Below, one piece after another: positions 45,627 to 53,905 of a DNA stretch of 54,191 nt. The DNA is from Bacteroides graminisolvens DSM 19988 = JCM 15093 (GTDB lineage Bacteria; Bacteroidota; Bacteroidia; Bacteroidales; Bacteroidaceae). Made by a program: the position numbers and the translations under genes. The notes under the pieces were generated by a model, which worked only from the letters and a program-made list of their open reading frames with translations, was not told the origin of the DNA and ran no database searches. The DNA lies in the NCBI RefSeq assembly GCF_000428125.1, contig NZ_ATZI01000016.1:1-54191 (forward strand), given 5' to 3'. Each line of letters begins with the position of its first letter. Position 1 is the stretch's first letter.

Positions 45627-47267
45627 ATGAATATGAAAACAAGTAAATATATATACTCGCTTGTATTGGCAGCATCTTTAACGATAACAGGATGTAGTGA
45701 TTTCTTGGATACCGAGAATAATTCCAGTATTACTGCTGAGAATTTTTATCAGAATGAAGAAGATTTTAGTGCTGCCACCGGAGCGCTTTATAATAAAGTT
45801 TGGTTCGACTTTAATGATAAGTTTTATTATGGGTTAGGTGATGGTAGAGGCTTTAACTTGTACGCTCCCTACTCTGATTATATTTATCCGTTTACAGACC
45901 TGAATGAAACAGGGCTAACCGGACCGCTAGTCAGTGCATGGGCGTCGTTGTATAATGTGATTCAGCAGGCTAACAAAGTAATCATTGGTATTACAAATAG
46001 TCCTTATAATAATGAAGATACAAAAAAAGAATACATTGCTGAGGCCCGCTTTATGAGGGGAGTTGCTTATAGCTATCTGGCCATGCTTTGGGGTAATGTG
46101 ATTTTGAATGAAAATACAGACGATTTAATTGCTAATCCTATTGTCAACACAAGTCCCACTTCTGACGTATACGAATTTACAATGCGTGATTTGGAGTACG
46201 CAGCAAAATATCTTCCCGGGACTTCAAGTGCAGCCGGTCGGGTTAATAAATATAGTGCCTATGCAATGCTTTCGCGCGTGTACTTAACTTATGCAGGTTA
46301 TGGTACTGATGCTAATAGCGGAGTGCGGAGTGAGGAATACTTAAATTTAGCCAAGAAAGCTGCCCAAAAAGTGATTGAAGAAAGTCCTTTCCAGCTAATG
46401 GATAATTACGAAGACTTATTTAAGATAGAAAATAATAATAATTCTGAATCTGTCTTTGCTCTGCAATGGGTTGCCAATGGATCTTATGGTGAAACGAATA
46501 CCCAACAGGCATATTTTGCATGTGGTTCTGAAATAACCGATGACGACGCTGCATGGGGATACTGGACTCGCGCACAGCCCAATGTGATATTTGAATATGA
46601 AAAGGGCGACAAACGTCGTAAGGCAACCTGGATGGCATATGGCGACCAATATCCGGAAATTCAAGCCTCTAAGGGTGGATACACCTATGAGAAAACGGAA
46701 CAAGCCTTGAATGTGAAAAAATATGTTTGTGGATCAACAAAAGACAATCCAAAAATATCTCGAATGAGTTGTCCAATCAATACATACATGATGCGCTTGG
46801 CTGAGGTTTATCTGATTTATGCTGAGGCAGTACTTGGTAACAATGCGACTACTTCTGATGAAACGGCTCTTGATTATTTTAACAAGATACGCGCCAGAGC
46901 CGGACTTAATCCGAAAGATGCAATTTCTTATGAAGACATTCGTCATGAACGTAGAATGGAATTGTGCATGGAAGGTCAGTATTGGTATGATCTTGTTCGT
47001 AGATCTTACTACAAACAGCAGGAAACGGTGAATTACATAAAGAACCAGCAGAGAGATGTTAATACCCCGGTGCTGTGGAACTCGGAAACCCAAACTTTAT
47101 CTGTTGATGAGTCTCGTGATCCCAGCAGCCGATCAATTGGAACTATAGATGCAACTATATTCTTATTGCCTTATCCGGAATCGGAAACAGTCCAGAATCC
47201 GCAGCTCAAAGCAGAGCCGGTTTCTTATGAGTTTAAAGAAGATCGAATTACCGATTTGTTTAATTAA
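45627..47267 (+). CDS. SusD-like surface glycan-binding lipoprotein of the xylan locus
   Basis: A 546-residue lipoprotein (lipobox ITGC, Cys23 counted from MNMKTSK; an ATG two codons on at 45633 is equally possible). The motif [25 protein letters not shown] and the region [19 protein letters not shown] belong to the RagB/SusD family, and the C-terminal part has [20 protein letters not shown]. It binds the sugar and forms the lid of the SusC barrel encoded just upstream. The next gene starts 16 bp after the stop. Confidence 0.94.
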   Translation: MNMKTSKYIYSLVLAASLTITGCSDFLDTENNSSITAENFYQNEEDFSAATGALYNKVWFDFNDKFYYGLGDGRGFNLYAPYSDYIYPFTDLNETGLTGPLVSAWASLYNVIQQANKVIIGITNSPYNNEDTKKEYIAEARFMRGVAYSYLAMLWGNVILNENTDDLIANPIVNTSPTSDVYEFTMRDLEYAAKYLPGTSSAAGRVNKYSAYAMLSRVYLTYAGYGTDANSGVRSEEYLNLAKKAAQKVIEESPFQLMDNYEDLFKIENNNNSESVFALQWVANGSYGETNTQQAYFACGSEITDDDAAWGYWTRAQPNVIFEYEKGDKRRKATWMAYGDQYPEIQASKGGYTYEKTEQALNVKKYVCGSTKDNPKISRMSCPINTYMMRLAEVYLIYAEAVLGNNATTSDETALDYFNKIRARAGLNPKDAISYEDIRHERRMELCMEGQYWYDLVRRSYYKQQETVNYIKNQQRDVNTPVLWNSETQTLSVDESRDPSSRSIGTIDATIFLLPYPESETVQNPQLKAEPVSYEFKEDRITDLFN

Positions 47268-47283
47268 AAATACCTATTTAAGT

Positions 47284-48702
47284 ATGAAAAACTTAATGAT
47301 AAATTATAATGCTCTGAAAGCAGTCGTTTTATTTATAGTCCTTTTTATTACCTCTCTCACATTGACATCTTGCAATGATGATGAGAACAATAATGGAGCT
47401 GAAATGACTATTACAGGTGTTTACCTAGAAGATGCCGACTCTGATGTTCCTGACAGATTGGTTGAATTTGCTCGTTTGGGACAACTTATTCGTGTAGAGG
47501 GTAAAGGATTTACCGGCTTAAAGAAAGTGTACATTAATGGCTATAGTTGTTATTTTAATCCGGTAATGGTTTCTGATAAATCTTTTGTAGTAAGCGTAAA
47601 CAAGAATATTCCCACAACAGAAGCAGAAGAAGCAATTCGCAATACAATTCGCTTAGTGAAGGATGCAGGAGAGTATACTCATAATTTTACCATTCGTTCG
47701 GCTGCACCTGCCATTACAAGGATCTCAAATACCATGCCCAAAATGGGCGAACCGATCATTGTCTTTGGTTCTGGTTTATTAGAAGTGACAAAGGTTGTTT
47801 TCCCGGGTAACGTGGTTGTTACGAGTGGCATTACTCAAAGTAAAGATGGTACTTATTTTATGGTGAATGTACCCGAAGGGGTTTCTGATAATGGAGGATC
47901 TATTTTCATTGAATGCGCTAACGGAGGTGCTTATTCTCCGGCTTATTTCAATTGCAAAAAAGGAGTGATTCTTGATTTTGATGGGAAAGGGCAACAGGGT
48001 TCTTGGGGTTCGAGCGCAAGCATGGTTGCTCCGGAAGATCTGGAGTCGGCAGTCATAGGTGAAGGCAATGTGTCTCAAGGAACTTACTGTGTATTGCCGG
48101 CGGCGAAACAATTGCCTGTTGCCGGGGGCAAAAACCGTTGTGCCGAGGTGTGGACAGCCGGTAATGGTGTTGACGATTGGAGTGAAACGGCATTGGGTAT
48201 ACCACACACCCTTCCTATTGATTCAGTTGGTTTTCAATTTGATATTTATGTTCCGGCTGCTACCCCATGGAACGAATCTGGATTTTTAAAGGTTTGTTTG
48301 ATTAATGGTTTAAACGGTGGTGAATGGGCTTCTTCAGATAACAAACAATGTTATAATTACGTTCCTTGGGTTTCAGGAGGTTCTGCCGTCCCTTATTCAT
48401 CCTCAGGGTGGGTTACTGTTACTATTCCCTTTAGTAAGTTTTATGTATTTGCGGCCAATGCAAACGTTTCTTCAATGACTTTTGCAGATGTTGTAGCTTT
48501 GCGTGATGCAGCCTCATATAAAAACTTTGGGTTCTATTTCGAAAACTCAGATTTTACATTAAATAAACTTACCGGAAATAGTGCTGACGAAACCAAGAGC
48601 TTTATCTCAAAAGAAACATCAGTAAGGGTTTATGTTGATAATTGGCGTATTGTGCGGTTGGGTGTGCCTACTTATTCCGATTTCCCGACTGTTGCTGAGT
48701 AA
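47284..48702 (+). CDS. IPT/TIG surface glycan-binding protein (SGBP-B-type)
   Basis: A 472-residue lipoprotein with lipobox LTSC (Cys30). It is chosen to start at ATG 47284; the frame is open further upstream but that region lies inside susD. The N-terminal half has two IPT/TIG-like Ig domains (about 40-225), with the motif [19 protein letters not shown] and the repeat-like '[19 protein letters not shown]'. The C-terminal half (about 235-470) is a beta-sandwich rich in Trp and Tyr, as in xylan-binding domains of Bacteroides SGBPs. By position and architecture it is the extra surface xylan-binding protein of the locus. Sequence identity to known members is not established here. Confidence 0.85.
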   Translation: MKNLMINYNALKAVVLFIVLFITSLTLTSCNDDENNNGAEMTITGVYLEDADSDVPDRLVEFARLGQLIRVEGKGFTGLKKVYINGYSCYFNPVMVSDKSFVVSVNKNIPTTEAEEAIRNTIRLVKDAGEYTHNFTIRSAAPAITRISNTMPKMGEPIIVFGSGLLEVTKVVFPGNVVVTSGITQSKDGTYFMVNVPEGVSDNGGSIFIECANGGAYSPAYFNCKKGVILDFDGKGQQGSWGSSASMVAPEDLESAVIGEGNVSQGTYCVLPAAKQLPVAGGKNRCAEVWTAGNGVDDWSETALGIPHTLPIDSVGFQFDIYVPAATPWNESGFLKVCLINGLNGGEWASSDNKQCYNYVPWVSGGSAVPYSSSGWVTVTIPFSKFYVFAANANVSSMTFADVVALRDAASYKNFGFYFENSDFTLNKLTGNSADETKSFISKETSVRVYVDNWRIVRLGVPTYSDFPTVAE

Positions 48703-48726
48703 GTAATAATTTTAATAGTGATAATT

Positions 48727-50946
48727 ATGAAATACAATAAAATCATTCCAATAGTGGCATTACTGGCTACTACTATGAGCTCATGTGATGAGGAAAAAAT
48801 GAATTGGTATAAAGATCCGTCGCACGGAGAGGTGGCGTCATCCGAATTACCATTACAGTTGAGAGAAGCCATATCCCGTTATGAACCTTTAAAAACATAT
48901 GTGTCCGATCCTAATTTCAAGTTAGGCTGCGGAGTAGGGTTGACTCTCTATACAGATAATGAACCTTACAATCAGTTAGTGAACGAGAACTTTAATGAAA
49001 TTACAATTGGATACCTGATGAAACATGGTCCGGTTGTAAAATCAGATGGTAGTCTTAATTTTACTAATATTGATAAGCTGTTTGTTAAAACAGATGAAGC
49101 CGGTATATCTGTTTTTGGACATACCTTGGTGTGGCATCAAAACCAGAATGCTAAGTATCTCAATTCATTGATTGCCGACAAAGTCATTGTAACGCCAGAT
49201 GATTCAGAGAAAATTATTAATATACTTGATAATAGTGATTTTGAAAACGGAACCATCAGCCCATGGGGTGGTTGGGGTAACGACTCATCTCGAAAAGTGT
49301 CTGAAAAGGGACAGGGGTATAGTAGTGATTATGCCATGATTTTGGTTAATCCCAAAGATGCGAATTCCTATTCGGCGCAAGCAGCTTATTCACTACCTTC
49401 TGAACTTATTGTAGGTAAAACGTATTGTTATTCGGCCATGGTGAAAGCTGATGTAGTGAATACTGATTTTACCTTTCAGGTTCAGAATCCTACCAGTTAT
49501 GCAGGAGAAGGGTATGTAAGCGGCGCAACAGCTGTAGGTCAGTGGGTGCTTATAGAGGGCGAATTTGAATGCACCAAAGAAGGCCTTACAAGGCTATGCA
49601 TTAACTTTGGCAAAGCAGCGGGTAATTATTACATTGATAATATCAAATTTGGTGAGAAGAATGAGAATGTAGATAAGATGTTGAATGTGATAGATAATAC
49701 CACCTTCGAAACAGCAACCATCTCTCCATGGGGCGGTTGGGGCAACGACTCTTCTCATAAGATTTCTGATAAAGGTCAAGGTTACAACAGTGATTATGCC
49801 ATGATTTTGGTTAATCCCAAAGATGCAAATTCCTATTCGGCGCAAGCAGCCTATTCTTTGCCTGCTGAGTTAGAAATAGGTAAAACCTACTGTTATTCGG
49901 CTATGGTGAAGGCCGATGTGCTGAATACTGATTTTACTTTTCAGGTTCAGAATCCTACCAGCTATGCAGGAGAAGGGTACGTAAGTGGCACTACTGCTGT
50001 GGGGCAATGGGTACCTATTGAAGGGGAATTTACATGTGCGAAAGCGGGAATGCAAAGATTGTGCATCAACTTTGGTAAGGCCGCCGGTACTTATTACGTT
50101 GATAATGTTAAGTTTGGTGAGAAAAAAGCAACTACCAAAGCGGCTACCCGCGGGGTACAGATTATTCCGCTTTCCGACGAGGAAAAAGCTCTACTAATAG
50201 GTAATGCTTTAGAAAGCTGGATTTCACAGATGGTATCACATTGTAAGTCGCACATCAAAGCATGGGATGTCGTGAATGAGCCTATGCGTGAGGGTGGAAC
50301 TTTGCGTGATGGAACAGAATCTTCGGGAGACGATATTTTTTCATGGGTGAAATATTTGGGTAAGGACTATGCTGTTACGGCCTTTAAACTTGCCCGTCAG
50401 TATGGTAACGGTGATAGTGACAAGCTGTTTATTAACGACTACAACCTGGAAGTCAGTGAAGCTAAGTTAGCCGGACTTATTGATTATGTTACTTACATTG
50501 AAAGTAAGGGGGCTAAGGTTGACGGCATTGGTACGCAGATGCACTTAAGTTTGAGCGGTAAAGATGCGAATGGAATAGCGAATCTGAAGCAACAAATAGA
50601 TAAGATGTTTCAAACACTTGCTGCTAGCGGTAAGCTGATTAAAGTTTCTGAACTTGATATCGCTTTGGGAACTGCATCTCCTACCGATACGCAATTTGCA
50701 GATCAAGCTGAAATGTACCGTTACGTAATTGAATCTTATAAAAAGTACATACCACAAGCACAGCAGTATGGTATTACAATTTGGGGCGTGTCAGATGATC
50801 CTGCAGAACATGAAAACTGGCTACCCGATGATGCTCCTAATTTATGGGATGCAAGCTATGGTCGTAAGCATGCTTACAAAGGTGTGGCTGACGGATTTGC
50901 CGGCAAAGATGTCAGTGAGGATTTTAGTGGTGATCTTCAGTATTAA
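48727..50946 (+). CDS. GH10 endo-1,4-beta-xylanase split by two tandem CBM-like modules
   Basis: Exported lipoprotein (lipobox MSSC, Cys19), 739 residues; start ATG 48727. The GH10 barrel is split: the first part (about 40-160) contains GHTLVWHQN, then two CBM4_9/CBM22-type beta-sandwich modules (about 164-310 and 319-465), then the rest of the barrel (about 480-735). Catalytic acid/base is Glu518 (DVVNEP) and nucleophile Glu642 (SELDIAL). Insertion of CBMs inside a GH10 domain is known in some Bacteroidetes xylanases. The two modules are close to 80% identical by eye and share long identical DNA, a sign of recent duplication. It lies 24 bp after the SGBP gene and is the surface xylanase of the locus. 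Confidence 0.93.
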   Translation: MKYNKIIPIVALLATTMSSCDEEKMNWYKDPSHGEVASSELPLQLREAISRYEPLKTYVSDPNFKLGCGVGLTLYTDNEPYNQLVNENFNEITIGYLMKHGPVVKSDGSLNFTNIDKLFVKTDEAGISVFGHTLVWHQNQNAKYLNSLIADKVIVTPDDSEKIINILDNSDFENGTISPWGGWGNDSSRKVSEKGQGYSSDYAMILVNPKDANSYSAQAAYSLPSELIVGKTYCYSAMVKADVVNTDFTFQVQNPTSYAGEGYVSGATAVGQWVLIEGEFECTKEGLTRLCINFGKAAGNYYIDNIKFGEKNENVDKMLNVIDNTTFETATISPWGGWGNDSSHKISDKGQGYNSDYAMILVNPKDANSYSAQAAYSLPAELEIGKTYCYSAMVKADVLNTDFTFQVQNPTSYAGEGYVSGTTAVGQWVPIEGEFTCAKAGMQRLCINFGKAAGTYYVDNVKFGEKKATTKAATRGVQIIPLSDEEKALLIGNALESWISQMVSHCKSHIKAWDVVNEPMREGGTLRDGTESSGDDIFSWVKYLGKDYAVTAFKLARQYGNGDSDKLFINDYNLEVSEAKLAGLIDYVTYIESKGAKVDGIGTQMHLSLSGKDANGIANLKQQIDKMFQTLAASGKLIKVSELDIALGTASPTDTQFADQAEMYRYVIESYKKYIPQAQQYGITIWGVSDDPAEHENWLPDDAPNLWDASYGRKHAYKGVADGFAGKDVSEDFSGDLQY

Positions 50947-50975
50947 AACTGATTAGGTTAGACTTTTGTGTTGAG

Positions 50976-51018
50976 AACCCGTAGCGTTGAATAACAGTGC
51001 TACGGGTTTTCTTTTTAT
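50976..51018 (+). terminator. Terminator after the xylanase gene
   Basis: AACCCGTAGC pairs with GCTACGGGTT around a 13-nt loop (50976-51008), followed by TTCTTTTT. It ends the susC-to-xylanase transcript and separates it from the esterase gene, which has its own -7 box. Confidence 0.8.
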
Positions 51019-51081
51019 AAATAAAAGTGGTATTTTTTTTAGAATAAACAATCATATTATGCCATTTTAGATTTGTTCTAT

Positions 51082-51089
51082 TATCTTTG
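51082..51089 (+). promoter_or_regulatory. -7 box of the glucuronoyl esterase gene
   Basis: TATCTTTG matches TAnnTTTG, giving a leader of about 32 nt. Because of the terminator upstream, this gene is likely transcribed separately from the susC operon. Confidence 0.5.
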
Positions 51090-51125
51090 TCGTCGAGAAA
51101 CCTGTCTGTTATAAAATATGATGCT

Positions 51126-52343
51126 ATGAAAGTAAAATTGAATTGTATTGTTTGGAGTCTGCTAGCCCTGCTGTGGCCGTCCTCTCTCGGAGCACAATTA
51201 CCGCTTGTTTATGATAAGGAAAACATGGGTAACGCCTATACCTTTTCTGATTTTCCGCAAATTAATGAATTGCCGGAGATAACGACCTTGCCCGATCCAT
51301 TAGCCTGGGCGAATGGTAATGGGAGGTTAAGCCGTTTTAAAGATTGGGAACGCCGCCGTACAGAGATTATCCGGCAATTACAACATTATGAGTTAGGCTG
51401 TAAGCCAACGGTTGCCAAAGATAGTATGGAAGCATCGATCACGAATGATACCTTACGCGTTGTGGTGCACAACAATGGCCAAACATTGGTTCTGACTGCA
51501 TTTATTAAATATCCTGAGGGGGCCGGACCGTTTCCGGCTATAATAGGCATAGGAATGCCCAGTGGCTCTCTTCCGTCGGAATTGTTTACTAAGAGAGGCA
51601 TAGCGCAGATTGCGTTTAATTTTACACAAGTAATGTCTCACACACAAAAACGAGGTAATGAACCCATAAACCGTTTGTATCCGGAGTTGATAGAGATGGG
51701 AGCGTATAGCGCTTGGCCTTGGGGGATAAGCCGTTTGATAGATGGGGTAGAGATTGTAGGTAAAAACTCACGTATTGACACCTCTCATCTGGCAGTGTCG
51801 GGCTGTTCGTTTGCCGGTAAAATGGCTTTGTACGCAGGTGCTTTTGATGAACGTATTGCTTTGACCATTGCCCAAGAACCGGGAGGTGGAGGCGTAAACG
51901 CATGGCGTGTTTCCGAAACATTGGGTAACGTAGAAACATTGGGACGTACTAACCATGCCTGGTTTTTGGAAAGCATGTTTCTGTTTTCAGAAAAGAATGT
52001 AAATCGTTTGCCGGTTGATCATCATGAATTGGCAGCGTTAATAATGCCCCGTGCATTGCTTGTTCTGGGTAATACGGATTACGAATGGCTGGCCGAAGAG
52101 TCTAATTATGTATCTTGCCGTGCAGCGCGTAAAGTTTGGGAAGCGTTCGGGATAGAAGATAGAATGGGGTTTTCTATACAAGGTGGACACCCACACTGCC
52201 AATTACCGCTAAGTCAATATCCTGAAGTTGAGGCATTTATTGATAAATTCTTATTAGGAAAACAGGACGTAAATACGATTGTTACCAAAGCAGAAATGTT
52301 TAAAGACGTTGATTATAAAAAGTGGATGCCTTGGGCGAAATAG
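51126..52343 (+). CDS. CE15-type glucuronoyl esterase
   Basis: A 405-residue exported alpha/beta hydrolase that should cleave esters of 4-O-methylglucuronic acid side chains of xylan (as in lignin cross-links). Signal peptide MKVKLNCIVWSLLALLWPSSLGAQ. Nucleophile Ser228 is in GCSFAGKMA, a variant of the CE15 GCSRxGKG motif. The acid is in AQEPGGGG, and the His is in HPHC (His357). The first 30 mature residues and FPAIIGIGMPSG are typical of the family. No second domain is fused. Its position beside a xylanase supports the activity. ATG 51126 is chosen for the signal peptide. Confidence 0.85.
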   Translation: MKVKLNCIVWSLLALLWPSSLGAQLPLVYDKENMGNAYTFSDFPQINELPEITTLPDPLAWANGNGRLSRFKDWERRRTEIIRQLQHYELGCKPTVAKDSMEASITNDTLRVVVHNNGQTLVLTAFIKYPEGAGPFPAIIGIGMPSGSLPSELFTKRGIAQIAFNFTQVMSHTQKRGNEPINRLYPELIEMGAYSAWPWGISRLIDGVEIVGKNSRIDTSHLAVSGCSFAGKMALYAGAFDERIALTIAQEPGGGGVNAWRVSETLGNVETLGRTNHAWFLESMFLFSEKNVNRLPVDHHELAALIMPRALLVLGNTDYEWLAEESNYVSCRAARKVWEAFGIEDRMGFSIQGGHPHCQLPLSQYPEVEAFIDKFLLGKQDVNTIVTKAEMFKDVDYKKWMPWAK

Positions 52344-52504
52344 TACAGGCATAAAACCTCTTTTTTGCTGTTTTTTGCTGTTGTACCAATATTATTCGTC
52401 TTTTTTCTTCTCGTGTTGACTAAAAAGGTAACAGGAAACTCATTTCTTTTTTTGAATCTTTATAATCAGATAGTTAACGCTTTTGTTAACCAATTAATTT
52501 GATT

Positions 52505-53365
52505 ATGAAAATGGGAAAAAACTTTTATTTTAAACACGATGCTTCGGCTTTTAGTGATGCCAAACTGATGAGCTTGATCAAACAAGAAGGAATGACCGGT
52601 TATGGAATCTATTGGATTATTCTTGAATTTTTACGCATGCAGCGTGAATATGCTGCTTCGTATGTAATGCTTTCGCATCTGTCGAGAAGAGCAAATACAT
52701 CATCCAAAAGATTGATGAGAATTATATCCGATTATGATTTATTTGTGCTAACCGATGACTCTTTTTATTCCCCGGGGCTGTCCGAAAGAATGGCAGCGCA
52801 CGACCGAGTTGTGAGCTCATGTCGGGCTCATGGACGTCTCGGAGGACTAGCTAAAAGCCTGAAAATCAGCCAAAGTGTCGAAGCGAACGCTTTAGCATTA
52901 CAGAGAGAGAGTAATCATATAATTACTTCTTTGAAGAGTGAGAGCGAAGCGAACTCTTGCTCTTCACCGGAAGAACTGCTTCGTTCGGTGGCAGAGATGA
53001 AGCACGAAACCATCTGGCAGGAGCAGATGGCCATGAAGAGTGGCATGGGGTTGAAATTCGCCGCACATTTCGACGCTTTGCTGCTGGCCTTTTCCACCTA
53101 CATCAGCCTCATTGGCGAGGAAAACTCCATTCCCACGGTGAACGATGCCAAACGTCGGTTTTTCTTCTGGATGCAATCGGCCGACTGCAAGCAGCTCATG
53201 GCCCGTTTGCAAAAGCAAGAGGAAGCTGCACCCGATCCGTTCCGCTTCGAAACGCTGGTCGACGGCCGGCGAACCTACTGCGGCATGCCCATAGTCGAGG
53301 GAGCCCCACCGCGCCCCGCCATCAATGCCGTGTGGGATGACGACGGTCATTGCTGGAGACACTAG
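52505..53365 (+). CDS. Lin1244/Lin1753 (DUF4373)-type protein, replication-initiator-like N-terminus
   Basis: A 286-residue cytoplasmic protein. The N-terminal domain (1-115; MGKNFYFKHDASAFSDAKLMSLIKQEGMTGYGIYWIIL) is typical of the Lin1244/Lin1753 domain, found in phage and plasmid replication organiser-like proteins; it has a winged-helix-like pattern. The middle is a Ser/Glu-rich linker (SESEANSCSSPEELL). The C-terminal part (about 160-285; KFAAHFDALLLAFSTYISLIGEENSIPTVNDAKRRFFFW) is the C-terminal domain common in Bacteroides members. From about 52970 the DNA becomes clearly richer in GC. The stop is followed at once by five TATATAG iterons. DNA-binding initiator role is inference. Confidence 0.8.
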   Translation: MKMGKNFYFKHDASAFSDAKLMSLIKQEGMTGYGIYWIILEFLRMQREYAASYVMLSHLSRRANTSSKRLMRIISDYDLFVLTDDSFYSPGLSERMAAHDRVVSSCRAHGRLGGLAKSLKISQSVEANALALQRESNHIITSLKSESEANSCSSPEELLRSVAEMKHETIWQEQMAMKSGMGLKFAAHFDALLLAFSTYISLIGEENSIPTVNDAKRRFFFWMQSADCKQLMARLQKQEEAAPDPFRFETLVDGRRTYCGMPIVEGAPPRPAINAVWDDDGHCWRH

Positions 53366-53376
53366 CGCCTTTCCCC

Positions 53377-53478
53377 GGCTATATAGACCACGCTCCGTGA
53401 GCTATATAGCCCAAGCATGTCGAGGTATATAGCCCGTGAGCATAGGCTATATAGCTCACACCCCCTGAGGTATATAGC
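53377..53478. repeat. Iteron-like array: five TATATAG repeats at 22-23 bp period
   Basis: The core TATATAG starts at 53380, 53403, 53426, 53448 and 53471, i.e. spacings of 23, 23, 22 and 23 bp. The flanks are alike: most copies are preceded by (C/G)TGAG or GAGG and all but the first are followed by C(C/T). The period is about two helical turns. The array begins 12 bp after the stop of the DUF4373-type gene. Such arrays are typical of plasmid or phage origins bound by an initiator, but also of transcription-factor arrays. It is not CRISPR: the spacers are about 16 bp and the repeats only 7-10 bp. Confidence 0.8.
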
Positions 53479-53638
53479 TCATTAGCGAATCAAGACTTTC
53501 TTCTTCAAAAAGCTTGTAGCAAGGCTTTTCATGAAGCCTTGTAACTGCCGGCAAAATCTTTGTAACCAATGTGATGTTCATAGTAACGATTGAAAAAGTG
53601 TTTGAAACGGCTAATGCGTATATTGCTATAAATGGTTG

Positions 53639-53646
53639 TATCTTTG
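53639..53646 (+). promoter_or_regulatory. -7 box of the interrupted AraC-family gene
   Basis: TATCTTTG matches TAnnTTTG; the ATG at 53702 follows by about 55 bp. The spacer before it (53479-53638) shows only a hairpin, CAAGGCTT / AAGCCTTG at about 53520-53541. Confidence 0.5.
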
Positions 53647-53701
53647 TTTCTGTTATATTCAATATTCACTTAAAAATTAAAGCATTTGCCAAGCCTCTGT
53701 T

Positions 53702-53905
53702 ATGGAATCGAAGAAAAAGATCATGAGTGAAAAACTTCCCATTACGGAAGTAAACCCCATTAATTCGCGTTACTATGATTATGCGCACTTCACTTATCCG
53801 TGGCATTTTCATAGCCAGTATGAGATTATCTGGGTGAAAGAGAGTACGGGTCTGTGTTTCGCGGGCGATTGTATCGAACGTTTTGGACCTGGTACCCTTA
53901 TCTTG
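53702..53905 (+). pseudogene. AraC-family regulator, N-terminal cupin fragment, interrupted by an IS
   Basis: The first 68 codons of an AraC-type regulator: the cupin-like sensing domain starts YPWHFHSQYEIIWVKESTGLCFAGDCIERFGPGTLIL, where family members continue with 'IGSNVPH'. Here the frame stops (TAA at 53906-53908) exactly where an IS21-like end begins (TGTAAATAATAATC at 53904). The helix-turn-helix half is missing in the window and should reappear beyond the other end of the element. Inserting the IS separated the gene, and the fragment is not expected to work. Confidence 0.75.

Noticed and set aside
47149..47283. Longer N-terminus of the surface glycan-binding protein starting at 47149
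   Set aside because: The extension lies inside the susD gene and would bury the lipoprotein signal; the ATG at 47284 gives a proper signal peptide.
53377..53478. CRISPR array
   Set aside because: Repeats of 7-10 bp with spacers of about 16 bp and no cas genes; it fits iterons, not CRISPR.
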